Part shown: positions 1 through 8,384 of the stretch, one piece after another
Numbering within the stretch: position 1 is the first letter of the stretch
How the letters are laid out: the number at the start of each line of letters is the position of its first letter
NCBI GenBank assembly: GCA_022844165.1
Contig: JALHMH010000028.1
Span: 1 to 60,032 of the forward strand
Source of the DNA: Lysobacterales bacterium
GTDB taxonomy: Bacteria > Pseudomonadota > Gammaproteobacteria > Xanthomonadales > SZUA-5
Length of the DNA: 60,032 bases
Direction of reading: 5' to 3'
Notes under the pieces: model-generated
Told to the model about the DNA's origin: nothing
The model's input: only the letters and a program-made list of their open reading frames with translations
Database searches by the model: none
Program-made: the position numbers and the translations under genes

Positions 1-112
1 CACAAAGTGGCTCGATTGAAGCGATCACCAAATGGCTCGATTCAGCCGATCACGCCGTCATCAAGGTGGCTCTATTCACCCGATCACGAAATGGCTCTAT
101 TGAGGGTGTCAG
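1..112. mobile_element. IS21-like terminal multiple-repeat array (one element end)
   Basis: Four imperfect copies of a unit beginning TGGCTCGATT or TGGCTCTATT start at 8, 33, 67 and 92, and the first three end in CGATCAC. Spacings are 25, 34 and 25 bases. Multiple internal repeats at the ends are typical of IS21-family elements. The array stops at about 112, and from about 115 the sequence matches the interior of a transposase gene. The simplest reading is an IS end inserted in, or recombined with, that gene. The rest of the element lies outside the window, so the family assignment is inference. Confidence 0.5.
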
Positions 113-114
113 TG

Positions 115-699
115 ACAGCGCGGCGAGCGAATGCCGAGGACGATGTGACCGGGCGATTCTGGGAGGGACGATTCAAGAGTCAGCTGCTCGACGATGAGTG
201 TGCGCTGGCCGCTGCTATGGCGTACGTCGATCTCAATCCCGTGCGCGCCGGCATTGCTGAGAGTGTCGAGGGTTCCGATCACACCAGCGTGCAGGCGCGA
301 GCAACAGAGTTGCGCAAGAATCCGAGCAACGCCAACAAATTGCTGATGCCGATCGCCGGCTTTGGTGTGTTCCTGCCGAGCGGCGACAAGTTCGATGGAG
401 ACGTAAAGCCAATCGGCAGCCGTCTGCCGATGACGAGTGCGCAATACATCGAACTTGTCGACTACACCGGCCGGCAGTTGAAGCCCGGCAAACGCGGTGT
501 GATCGCTTCAAGCGAGCCACCGGCGTTGCGAAAGCTTGGAATCCATGGCGACTATTGGACCGGCCACGTCAAAGGGTTCCGCTCTGCGTACCAGCGATTC
601 GTTGGTGGCGTCGAGGCAATGGCGGAGAAAGCCAGAGCACTCAACCAACAGTGGCTCAAAGGCATCGGCTACGCGCGGAGCCTTGCCGCCAACCGGTGA
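115..699 (+). pseudogene. REP-associated tyrosine transposase (RAYT), N-terminally truncated
   Basis: The translation from about 115 aligns with the last ~180 residues of the intact transposase at 58688-59668. Shared blocks include NAEDDVTGRFWEGRFKSQLL, YVDLNPVRAGI, and a tail of the type GIGYARSL. The presumed catalytic tyrosine in AYVDLNPVRAG is retained. The N-terminal half with the HLH (HUH) metal-binding motif is missing and is replaced by the IS-like repeat array. Reading frame is open through the array from position 7, but that part is not transposase. It cannot encode an active Y1 transposase. Confidence 0.8.
499..520 (-). repeat. Inverted copy of the left-edge repeat unit
   Basis: The reverse complement of this 22-base stretch matches positions 7-28 at 21 of 22 bases. 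It lies inside the truncated transposase, where the intact gene at the right end encodes KIDEREP instead of VIASSEP. The origin, whether gene conversion, recombination or chance, is unknown. Confidence 0.6.
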
Positions 700-786
700 G
701 CAGACCCATCCGCGCATTCTTGACGCCGCCGGCGTCTGGGCGCGTTGCTCGCAAGAAAATCGCAGCCTTTGTCTGACAGCAGTTGC

Positions 787-810
787 AGACGTCTAAACGT
801 GTAGACGTCT
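787..810. repeat. REP-like palindrome 1
   Basis: Two AGACGTCT octamers flank an 8-base centre containing ACGT. 22 of the 24 bases fit a perfect palindrome. It lies ~90 bases after the truncated transposase stop, as REP-type hairpins lie beside RAYT genes. Confidence 0.6.
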
Positions 811-858
811 TCTGACCCGAAGAGCGCTAATCAAAATCAGGCTGTCCTCGTTCTTTTA

Positions 859-972
859 GCGTACCAGCGATTCGTCGGCGGCGTTGAGGCAATGGCTGAG
901 AAAGCCAAAGCGCTCAACCAGCAGTGGCTCAAAGGCATCGGCTACGCGCGGAGCCTTGCCGCCAACCGGTGA
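859..972 (+). pseudogene. Second copy of the transposase 3' end
   Basis: Bases 859-972 repeat 586-699 with few changes and encode the same tail, from YQRFVGGVEAMAEK to the ANR stop. The similarity continues some 50 bases past the stop. This is a segmental duplication of the gene tail plus flank, not an independent gene. Confidence 0.75.
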
Positions 973-1059
973 GCAAAACTCACCGCGCATTTTTGACGCC
1001 GCTGGCGTCTGGGCGCGTTGCTCGCAAGAAATCCCGAGCGTTCTCCAACCTGATTTGCG

Positions 1060-1080
1060 GACGTTCAAACGTCTGGACGG
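1060..1080. repeat. REP-like palindrome 2 (degenerate)
   Basis: GGACGTTC and GTCTGGACGG flank a short centre. The inner 14 bases, GACGTTCAAACGTC, are palindromic except at the central pairs. It occupies the same place after the TCTGGGCGCGTTGCTCGC phrase as the other two palindromes. Confidence 0.45.
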
Positions 1081-1184
1081 CTAAAAAACTCTCTTTCGAA
1101 AAACGAAAAGTGACTGTCCGCTTTCTGTGTCTCTGGGCGCGTTGCTCGCGCGCTTAAAACCACCCAACTTCAACCAGCCAATTC

Positions 1185-1208
1185 GGACGTCTAAGCTTCT
1201 AGACGTCC
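1185..1208. repeat. REP-like palindrome 3
   Basis: Perfect 9-base inverted arms, GGACGTCTA and TAGACGTCC, surround a 6-base loop. The arms share GACGTCTA with palindrome 1. It is the third member of the series behind the broken transposase. Confidence 0.6.
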
Positions 1209-1314
1209 AAAACAGTCCGCTTCGAAATCAGAAAGTGCGTGTACTTGTTCTCTTCACAATCGGGCGATGCGGTGAGGTTAGGATCGTCGCGGCGGCGGGA
1301 ATCCTTGATTCCGA

Positions 1315-1767
1315 CTAAGTCGGCGCATTGACTTCGACAAGATGAAGCTCGACCAAAATGAAATCGTAGCCATCTGCTCTGTCGCGCAACCGACATTTAA
1401 TCCTTGAGAACACGGGCCTACCGCTCTGATCCCAGTCAAAAAGCTCGTCGAAAAACGCCACGCCACTCCCAAGTTGTATCAATGACAGCGTGGCGTCCCA
1501 CGCAATATTCCCAACGTCCGTCGTTCGCCCGAATAGAACAGGAATGGGAACGCCAGGCCATCGCGCGCAAACTTCCATCGTCGTCTCTGGCATGAAAGCG
1601 CGCCGGCCTTTCAGGACAATCAGATCGAGAAGCTCAAGACTCAGTCGAGACCAAGTTTGATACTGCTCATCAGTAAGCCCACCGTGCTTGGTTGCGAGAC
1701 TCCAAAGCAAGGCCTTCGCGACCCGAAAATCATGAACCTCATCGGTAACATTGCGTTCTATGCTCAC
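1315..1767 (-). CDS. Candidate immunity protein of the RHS toxin (hypothetical, 150 aa)
   Basis: I recognise no domain in this 150-residue, soluble-looking protein with no signal peptide or membrane segment. Its GTG start (1767-1765) overlaps the TGA stop of the RHS gene (1766-1764) as GTGA, so it is very likely translated by coupling from the RHS message. A small, unrelated, cytoplasmic protein encoded directly behind an RHS tip is the standard position of a cognate immunity gene in polymorphic toxin loci. That role is inferred from position only. The coding end is followed by a weak hairpin at 1298-1312. Confidence 0.7.
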   Translation of the reverse strand: MSIERNVTDEVHDFRVAKALLWSLATKHGGLTDEQYQTWSRLSLELLDLIVLKGRRAFMPETTMEVCARWPGVPIPVLFGRTTDVGNIAWDATLSLIQLGSGVAFFDELFDWDQSGRPVFSRIKCRLRDRADGYDFILVELHLVEVNAPT

Positions 1768-4700
1768 GGGGCTGGACTACCAACTGGCGGGGGAGAAGTT
1801 CCATCACGTCGGAATGGAAAGCACATGCAACTACTTTGATCTTGATTCCATTCGATCCAGTGGTAGTGAGTTCCGGATGTTGATCCATGAGCATTCCCAG
1901 GTGCCGACCAGTAAGTTGGAGTTGGGCATGGCCGGCATTGCCCGGTGCATTTGTGCCTGCCGGGGAAGTGAGGACGAAATGCAATCGGATCCTGCCCCGC
2001 ACGGTTTCTCGAGGGAGTGACCGGGACAGGCGGAGGCAGGGGCGGGTCGTCTTCACACGGCTCGCATTCGGGCGGCTTGTTCATCGTGTCACAAGCCGAC
2101 GTTGAGCTGGGAGTTAACAGCAAGCCAACTCCGGAAACGACTCGAGTGGCAACAGAGACCAAGGGCTTGACGCACTGATTTATGACCATGTTGTACGTCG
2201 AACCGTCCAGACCCAACGCATCGGTCGCACCCAGCGGGCCGCCGGAGACGTATGAGAACGTGCTCCACCCACCCGCCAACCCAATCGGATCACTCTCAAC
2301 ATACCTCCCCGTACCCGCCTCATAGTCCCGGAAGTAGTTGTAATGCAACCCCACCGCCTCATCCCACTGCTGCCCAGGGAACCGGAGGTCAAACTTGACC
2401 AGCGTCGAATTCCCATCCGGATCCTCGCTTGCGCCCAACGCACCAAACGCATTGCTGCCACTCGCGGTGTGCTGGTTGAGCTTCCAGCGCCAGACGACGG
2501 TGCCGGCCGCCTGTCCGCCTTGCGTTTGTGCGTTCGCGAGTGCGCGTGGGGTGTTCAGGTGGTCGCTGTGGATGGCGTGCACGTCCGTGACGGCGGTGGT
2601 GCTGCTGAGCACGCGGCCGACGGGGGTGTTGTCGATCCAGACGATCTCCTCGAAGCTGAGGCTGGTGCCGCCGCGTAACGTGGCGATGACCTGGCCGCTC
2701 TCATCGTACAGCTGGCCGAAGAGACCGCTGGTGGCCCAATCGCCGCTCGCGCTGGGCAATGCCGGCGCCGGCGTGCCGCTGCTGCCGAGCACACGTTCGC
2801 CGCGGCCGTTGTAGTTCGCGCGCTGTTGCGCGCTGCCGCCGGTGCCGATGGCGGTCAGGCGATTGCGCGCATCGAAGCTGGCGGTGTCGGTTTCGAAGCC
2901 CGGCACGCCGCTCAGTGTGTTGCCGACCGCATCGAAGCTGCGCGCCGCGCTGCCGACTTGGGTCAGACGATGGCTGGTGCCGGGATAGGTGTAGCTGGTC
3001 ACCGTTGGCGTGCTGCCGGCCGGGAACGCGACGCTGTGGCTGAGGCGATTGCCGGTGGCGTCGTAGGTGAACGCTTCGATCAGCGCGGCGTTCTGATCGC
3101 GCACCTCGTTCAACCGATCGAGCCGATCGTAGCCCAGGTTCTGCGTCCCTTCGCTGGCGCTGGCCACTTGTGTGATGTTGCCCACCTCGTTGGTGCTGAA
3201 ATCATAGTCCAGCGCCGTGCCCTGCACCGCATCAGGCCAGTAGTTCTGATCCCAGCTCTTGCTCAGCGTTTGGCTGGGGAAGCTGATCTGCCCGATCGGA
3301 CCGAACGGCAGGTAGCTGACGCCGCTGACGAGCGTGAGCGCGAAGCTGTCGCGGCTCAGGTTGACGCTGGCGATGCGGCCTTGCGTGTCGCGGGTGTAGT
3401 CGACCACGAGACCTGAGGGATAGGTCATCGAGATCAGCCGATCGGCGCTGTTGTAGCGGTATTGCACGGTCAGCACCTGCCCGCCGCTGGTTTGCACTTT
3501 GCGCCGCAAATTGCCGCGGCGGTCGTAACAGAGCTGCGTCTGGCCGCTGGCATCGGTGATCTTGCTTAAGCGCCCGGTGGCCGATTGCTCCTCTGGCGCA
3601 CAGACCGACTCGACGCTGTCGTAAACAAAGCCGACGTTCTTCGCCGTCTCCGACGGATAGCTGATCGCGGTGAGGCGTCCCAGAACATCGTAAGCGTAGT
3701 TGCTGACCACACCGCGTGCGTCGGTTTGGCTCAAACGATTGCCGGCGGCGTCATAGGTGTAGCTCGTGGTGCCGGTGTCGGGGCTGATAAGCTGCGTCTG
3801 ATTATTGAGGCCATCGTAGACGTACTCGGTGGTCAGGTTTTTCGGATCGATGACTTTGCGCAGGTTATCGCGCGCATCGTATTCGTACTTCACCGTGGCC
3901 TGGATTTCGCCCGTGGCGGCTGCGGTGTCCTTGTCCTGAATCGACTGGATCAGCCGATTGAGCGGATCGTAGTCGTTGTCGCCCACGCGGCCGAGCGGAT
4001 CGGTGGCGAGGTCCTGGTTGCTGTTGGCGTCATAGGTGAAGGTGGTCTTCTTGACGCTGGGATCGTCGAGATTGGTGTTGGCCGCGAACGGTGCGTTGAT
4101 CAGGCTGCGCAGTTCGCCGAGCGTGTTGTACTGGCGTGCGAGCAGGCGTTTGGTGGCACCGGTGCTATCGCGCACTTCTTCCTTGGTGCGATTGCCAGCG
4201 GCATCGAGCGTGTAGACGATTGCCTCGCTGCCGGCCGTGGGTGCGCCGTTGCTGCAGCGGCTGGGACTGGACAGCGTGGTTTGCACTACCGCCTTGATGC
4301 GATGCGCGGCGTCGCGGCAGTACTCCATGCCAGACTCATCCGGCTGGATCACGCGCTTGACCTCGCCATAGGGCTCGTACTCGATGCGCGTGATCGCATC
4401 CGACGTATTCGGTGTGCCATCGGCATTGGTGCGCACCGTGCGGCTGAGCAGCCAGCCACGCGGGTGATACATCAGATCCGTGATCACGCCATTGGCGTCT
4501 TTCTGTCGCAGCAGCCGGCCAGCGCCGTCGTAAGCGATGAACTCGGTGCGTTGGCCGAGTGCGTTATCGAGATACCGCAGATCGCCCTTGCGATACGGAC
4601 AGCTCGTCGGTTGCGTCGCGCAGCTTGTGTGCTCGGCGCCGAAGTAGGTGCGCGTGGTGATGTCCGCCACATCGGTGCGCGGGCCGTCGACGGTCTTGAC

Positions 4701-6716
4701 GTAACCCTCGAACGGACACGTCGCCGAGTTGAAGTCCGCATCGGTGGTATCGCAGAAATCCGTCACCGTCTGGCGTACGCCAGTGGGCGCGTTGGTTGCG
4801 CTGCCGCAGGTGTAGGCCATCGCAGTGGGGTTAGCGGGATCGATCTGGCACACCGCCGTGATCTGGCCGCGGGCGTTCACGGCGTGGCGAGTGAGCGATT
4901 CCAGCGTCCAGCGTGTGTTTGAGGCCGTCGAGCAGGCTTGCGAGGACGTGCTTGGTGCAGCGCAGAAGAATGTCCGGCGTTCGGTGGGGACGCGCCAGTT
5001 CGGATGCCAGGTGGTTTCGGTTTTGCGCTCGTTGGTTTTCGACGAACTGGGCTGCGTATCCTGGCCGCGGGCTTCGATTTCAGACGTCGGCAGTTGTCGC
5101 GCCTCGTCGTACGCGAACGCTTTCACGGTGTTGCGGAAATCGGTCTCAGTCTCGACCAGGCCAGACGCTGTGAACGTCGTCGATTTCTTTGTTGAACCGC
5201 AAGTGGTGCAAGGTAGCGACGAGCCCCAGAACTGGTTGACCCCGTTGGCGGGCGTAAACCAGAACGTGCGCGTCTGTCCTAACGGGTCGGTGACATTGGA
5301 TCCAGAGAATGTGTACCGACCGATGTTCGGCTGCACTTCCGATTGTTGCATCAGCCCAACGCTATCGTAGGTGTAGTGGCCGATGCGCTGACCGTCCCAA
5401 TCATCGATACCGGTAATCAGCGGCGCGTGCGGCGCAGAGTTTTGCTGGCTATATCCCGGTTCGTTGTAGCGGTAGGTTTTGCTACCCAGCGATGGCCGGG
5501 AGATTGTGGTCAGGCGCTCTTTGCTATCGAGTGTATAGGTAACGGTTTCGCCCGAAGAACTCAGCGCAGAAGTGAGACGGCCTTGACCGTCGAGGTTCAA
5601 CGAAAACCCCCGGCCCTGCTCATTGACGATTTGCTGAAGGCGACCATTGACATCGCGAATGAAGTTGACGCTGTGTCCCGACGGCTTTCGGAAACTCAGG
5701 AGCCGACCGTTGCTATCGAAGCGCTGAATATTGTTGTTCGCCGCGGTGAGCTCACGGTAAGTCACGCCGCCTTCGGTGACGTCGGCGAGACGATAGCCAT
5801 GAGCAATCGGGCCGACGCCGACGTAGTTTCCACTCACCGTTCGGAACATCAACTCCTGACCCCAAGGCTGGCGTATGCGTACGTTCCCCGTACCCGCGTG
5901 AAGAACCAATTCAGTCTCGAAATTGTGCCGCCAATGGGTGCCCAGCGCAGCCGTGTTGGACACCGGGAGCGTGAATCCTGAGCTGCGATAGCTGCGGTGG
6001 AAACTCAGAGAACCGGACGGGGATTGGATGGCCAGATCGGTCTCGCTCAACAGTCGTTCGCGCGTGTAGAACTCCACCGGGTTGGGTGACATAGGGCCAC
6101 CAGCACCGAAGGAGGTTCCCATATTGTTGGGATCTGTGGGGCAGATTTTCGGTGGAAGCCAACGGGCACAGGCCCATTGTCCGGTTTGGATGTCAGGTGC
6201 CGATGTCACCGCCATAATCGTCATACCAGGTGGACAGTACGGATTTCGAGCGCCATTCAATTGCAAATGCGGGACGAATAGTTGACAGATCCCGTTGCTG
6301 TTTCTCCAGCTGTCAAGTCGCCAGTCGCCTTCGAAACCGAGGTAGGTCGGTACGCCGTTCGGAATCGACATGTAGGTTCCGGTGACGTACGGCGTTCCGA
6401 TGGTGTATGTGCAGTTGCACCCACCGAATGGAGCACTTGCCAAGCCAATGGCACAGGACGCGTCAGCTGCGCCCTGGGGCGTGAGGTACGTGACACCACT
6501 GACATTAAGAGCCCAGTAACGCCAGTCGTCAAACAGGATTTTCGAGCACTGGACGTCAACCCCGCACTCGCGCCCGAAAGCGGTCGCAGAACACGCAAGT
6601 ACCGCGCTGCCAAAGAGAATTGCGCGAGCGCTACTCGTTATGTGGAGAACTCCAATTCGATGGGCTTTGTTGTTTGCGCAACAACCTACTAACGGCGCGC
6701 CTGTCTTTGCTTTCAT
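1764..6716 (-). CDS. Secreted RHS/YD-repeat protein with variable C-terminal (toxin-like) tip
   Basis: This is a 1650-residue protein. Residues ~1-48 look like a Sec signal peptide with hydrophobic core ILFGSAVLACSATAFG. A DUF6531-type entry region near residue 200-280 contains NPVEFYTRERLLSETDL. Long YD repeats follow (YDAAGNRLSQTD, YDVLGRLTAI and many more). The RHS core ends near residue 1503 with GLHYNYFRDYEAGTGRYVESDP and then GPLGATDALGL. The ~147-residue tip (coordinates 2207-1764) is proline-rich and then Cys/His-rich: CTGQCRPC at ~1590-1597, HGSTSGTHYHWIEWNQ from ~1610, CMC at ~1630. RHS cores form shells that enclose a tip toxin, and I infer that role here. An AAGGA ribosome site sits about 8 bases before the ATG. 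The downstream gene overlaps by GTGA. Confidence 0.88.
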   Translation of the reverse strand: MKAKTGAPLVGCCANNKAHRIGVLHITSSARAILFGSAVLACSATAFGRECGVDVQCSKILFDDWRYWALNVSGVTYLTPQGAADASCAIGLASAPFGGCNCTYTIGTPYVTGTYMSIPNGVPTYLGFEGDWRLDSWRNSNGICQLFVPHLQLNGARNPYCPPGMTIMAVTSAPDIQTGQWACARWLPPKICPTDPNNMGTSFGAGGPMSPNPVEFYTRERLLSETDLAIQSPSGSLSFHRSYRSSGFTLPVSNTAALGTHWRHNFETELVLHAGTGNVRIRQPWGQELMFRTVSGNYVGVGPIAHGYRLADVTEGGVTYRELTAANNNIQRFDSNGRLLSFRKPSGHSVNFIRDVNGRLQQIVNEQGRGFSLNLDGQGRLTSALSSSGETVTYTLDSKERLTTISRPSLGSKTYRYNEPGYSQQNSAPHAPLITGIDDWDGQRIGHYTYDSVGLMQQSEVQPNIGRYTFSGSNVTDPLGQTRTFWFTPANGVNQFWGSSLPCTTCGSTKKSTTFTASGLVETETDFRNTVKAFAYDEARQLPTSEIEARGQDTQPSSSKTNERKTETTWHPNWRVPTERRTFFCAAPSTSSQACSTASNTRWTLESLTRHAVNARGQITAVCQIDPANPTAMAYTCGSATNAPTGVRQTVTDFCDTTDADFNSATCPFEGYVKTVDGPRTDVADITTRTYFGAEHTSCATQPTSCPYRKGDLRYLDNALGQRTEFIAYDGAGRLLRQKDANGVITDLMYHPRGWLLSRTVRTNADGTPNTSDAITRIEYEPYGEVKRVIQPDESGMEYCRDAAHRIKAVVQTTLSSPSRCSNGAPTAGSEAIVYTLDAAGNRTKEEVRDSTGATKRLLARQYNTLGELRSLINAPFAANTNLDDPSVKKTTFTYDANSNQDLATDPLGRVGDNDYDPLNRLIQSIQDKDTAAATGEIQATVKYEYDARDNLRKVIDPKNLTTEYVYDGLNNQTQLISPDTGTTSYTYDAAGNRLSQTDARGVVSNYAYDVLGRLTAISYPSETAKNVGFVYDSVESVCAPEEQSATGRLSKITDASGQTQLCYDRRGNLRRKVQTSGGQVLTVQYRYNSADRLISMTYPSGLVVDYTRDTQGRIASVNLSRDSFALTLVSGVSYLPFGPIGQISFPSQTLSKSWDQNYWPDAVQGTALDYDFSTNEVGNITQVASASEGTQNLGYDRLDRLNEVRDQNAALIEAFTYDATGNRLSHSVAFPAGSTPTVTSYTYPGTSHRLTQVGSAARSFDAVGNTLSGVPGFETDTASFDARNRLTAIGTGGSAQQRANYNGRGERVLGSSGTPAPALPSASGDWATSGLFGQLYDESGQVIATLRGGTSLSFEEIVWIDNTPVGRVLSSTTAVTDVHAIHSDHLNTPRALANAQTQGGQAAGTVVWRWKLNQHTASGSNAFGALGASEDPDGNSTLVKFDLRFPGQQWDEAVGLHYNYFRDYEAGTGRYVESDPIGLAGGWSTFSYVSGGPLGATDALGLDGSTYNMVINQCVKPLVSVATRVVSGVGLLLTPSSTSACDTMNKPPECEPCEDDPPLPPPVPVTPSRNRAGQDPIAFRPHFPGRHKCTGQCRPCPTPTYWSAPGNAHGSTSGTHYHWIEWNQDQSSCMCFPFRRDGTSPPPVGSPAP

Positions 6717-7133
6717 ACCAAAGTCCTTAGGATTGACTCAGAACGACGACCGGTTCGCAATGCGATTTGCGGACCCGAATTGACCATGAAGAGTTGGCCT
6801 GGATCCGATACGCGCAAAGTCGTTTCATTCGGCTCATCATGATTCGACAGCGCCGAGCGACGCCCAGACGCTAGCAGCAACCACACAGTCCATTGTTAAT
6901 AAACTAGAATTTACGCGAGCGAAGTTGCTAAAGTGTGACCTCGGTACGGCTATTCTGAGAGCGACGACTTGGCAGTCGGCGCGGTTGATCCGGCCATCAA
7001 CCATGCCGCGAACTTGCCAGCTATCGCCCGCTACGGCATCGACTCATCAAGTTTGGCGGGGCCAGAATGCGCCACGATGCCATCGGCGCACAGAATCCTT
7101 GTGCATTGACGGCGCATTTGCCCTTCTGAGCCT
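6717..7133. other. Intergenic region upstream of the RHS gene
   Basis: No credible gene was seen. The stretch 6890-6920 is the only AT-rich part (TTAATAAACTAGAATTTA) and may hold the RHS promoter on the minus strand, but I cannot fix -35/-10 boxes. The right part is the tail side of the oxygenase gene, which also runs leftward, so a terminator would be expected. No clear one was found. Confidence 0.3.
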
Positions 7134-8045
7134 TCAGGCTTTGCCACGCCACCACGCAAACAACCGCCGCTTCCAGCGCACCAGACGTGTCGCGCCCCAG
7201 CGTGCCTGCCAGTCGGCAAGACTGGTTTCCAGGCGCTGCGCATCGGCGTACAAACGCTGGATGTGCTGGTCACGCCGCGCGATGGCGATGGCCAACGTGC
7301 GTTCGTCTTCTTCTGTCAGCGTATGGCCGGCGCGAAGGTGCGGCGGCAAGGGTCGGTCGACATAGACAGTGGAATGAGGATCGGCCTGCTCCTCGGCCGG
7401 GCGTGTGGTGGTGTAGAAGTACAAGGCGATGGAACGCCGGCTCAATTCCGCCCGATCGGGCGGCGCGACGATGGGCTTAAAGCCGTGCCAGCTGTACTCA
7501 GTGGTTTCGAAGATGACGCAGCGATTGGCGGTGGGCAGGATCGTCACGATCCGGCCAGGTCCGCGCGGGTTCTCGTGCAAATCCAGGGCGCCGCCCCACG
7601 ATGGATCCCAGTGATCGTTCAAGTAGACAATCAGGTTGAGCCGGCGATGCCAGCCGCTGATCGGGTGGCGATTAAAATCGATGTGCGGATCGAGTTCCTG
7701 GCCGCTCAGGTTCTCGTGCGTGCCGCCGCCGAAGTAATATGGGTCGTACAGAAGATCCTGAATGCCCGTGATGGCGCCGATGGTGTCCAGGAACGCACGC
7801 GTTTGCACCAGGGCATCGAGCTGTGAGTAGATGCCGCCCAAGGTCGTGATGCGCTCGACGACGCTTTTGCGGCCCAGAAGACCTGCCTCATTTCGCGCCG
7901 ACCCCATCTCGAACGGCGGAAACTGCGCGATCAGGCTGGCCAACGCGACGGGATCGAAGAAGTCCTCGATCAGCACATGCCTAAAGGGCTTCGCGTGGGC
8001 GAAACGCTCAGTGGCAGCGGCAATGTCGATGTTCGAGTTCAGCAT
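7134..8045 (-). CDS. 2-oxoglutarate/Fe(II)-dependent oxygenase, prolyl-hydroxylase type
   Basis: This 303-residue protein carries the complete facial triad of 2OG-Fe(II) dioxygenases: His121-x-Asp123 in [10 protein letters not shown], the distal His near 187 in EYSWHGFKP, and an Arg near 204 in [11 protein letters not shown] for the 2-oxoglutarate carboxylate. Family members hydroxylate prolyl, lysyl or small-molecule substrates, and the substrate here is unknown. The last ~80 residues form a charged, probably helical extension ending [13 protein letters not shown]. The start is the ATG at 8045. Divergent to the glsB-type gene. Confidence 0.85.
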   Translation of the reverse strand: MLNSNIDIAAATERFAHAKPFRHVLIEDFFDPVALASLIAQFPPFEMGSARNEAGLLGRKSVVERITTLGGIYSQLDALVQTRAFLDTIGAITGIQDLLYDPYYFGGGTHENLSGQELDPHIDFNRHPISGWHRRLNLIVYLNDHWDPSWGGALDLHENPRGPGRIVTILPTANRCVIFETTEYSWHGFKPIVAPPDRAELSRRSIALYFYTTTRPAEEQADPHSTVYVDRPLPPHLRAGHTLTEEDERTLAIAIARRDQHIQRLYADAQRLETSLADWQARWGATRLVRWKRRLFAWWRGKA

Positions 8046-8124
8046 GCCGCGATTGTACGGAATTCGCCGATTCGATTCGCCCCGGCTATGGCAGACTGCA
8101 AGTCACCGAGATGGAGGAACCGCC

Positions 8125-8382
8125 ATGACACTGCAAGCCATCATCATCCTTGTGCTCGTGGGTGCCATCGCCGGCTGGCTGGCGGGCATCGTGATGCGCG
8201 GCCGCGGCCTGGGCATCGTTGGCAACATCGTGATCGGCATCCTCGGCGCGTTTGTAGGCTCATGGCTGCTCGGCAGTGTGCTGGGCGTGGTCATCGGCGG
8301 CGGGATTGTGGGTTCGATCATCAACGCTTTTGTCGGGGCTGTGGTGGTGCTGGCGGTCATCGGGGCGATCAAGCGCGCGTAG
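8125..8382 (+). CDS. GlsB/YeaQ/YmgE family small membrane protein
   Basis: This is an 85-residue, very hydrophobic protein. Glycine-rich membrane segments run from [16 protein letters not shown] to the C-terminal [16 protein letters not shown], with the family's [20 protein letters not shown] pattern in the middle. The ATG at 8125 is chosen because GGAGGAA lies 5 bases upstream. Longer upstream reading in this frame is not membrane-like. The family is associated with envelope stress in several bacteria, with no defined biochemical role. It converges on lptG with almost no gap. Confidence 0.88.
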   Translation: MTLQAIIILVLVGAIAGWLAGIVMRGRGLGIVGNIVIGILGAFVGSWLLGSVLGVVIGGGIVGSIINAFVGAVVVLAVIGAIKRA

Positions 8383-8384
8383 TC

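Larger units (their letters stand above)
700..1314. other. RAYT tail region: tandem degenerate 3' modules with REP-like palindromes
   Basis: There is no convincing gene here. The phrase TCTGGGCGCGTTGCTCGC occurs at about 735, 1006 and 1132, each followed within roughly 60 bases by a palindrome built on GACGTC or GACGTT. A second copy of the transposase 3' end lies in the middle. A related phrase follows the intact transposase at about 59690-59720. A weak hairpin, GGAATC/GATTCC at 1298-1312, lies just beyond the stop of the minus-strand gene. The whole resembles a degraded array of transposase-linked repeat units. Confidence 0.6.

Noticed and set aside
1..112. Possible CRISPR array
   Set aside because: Spacing (25, 34, 25) and unit variation do not fit repeats with spacers, and the units are nearly contiguous.
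3585..4922. Long open frame on the plus strand within the RHS gene
   Set aside because: It is a GC-rich shadow of the RHS coding strand. It is Arg/Val-rich with no domain, while the opposite frame has clear YD repeats.
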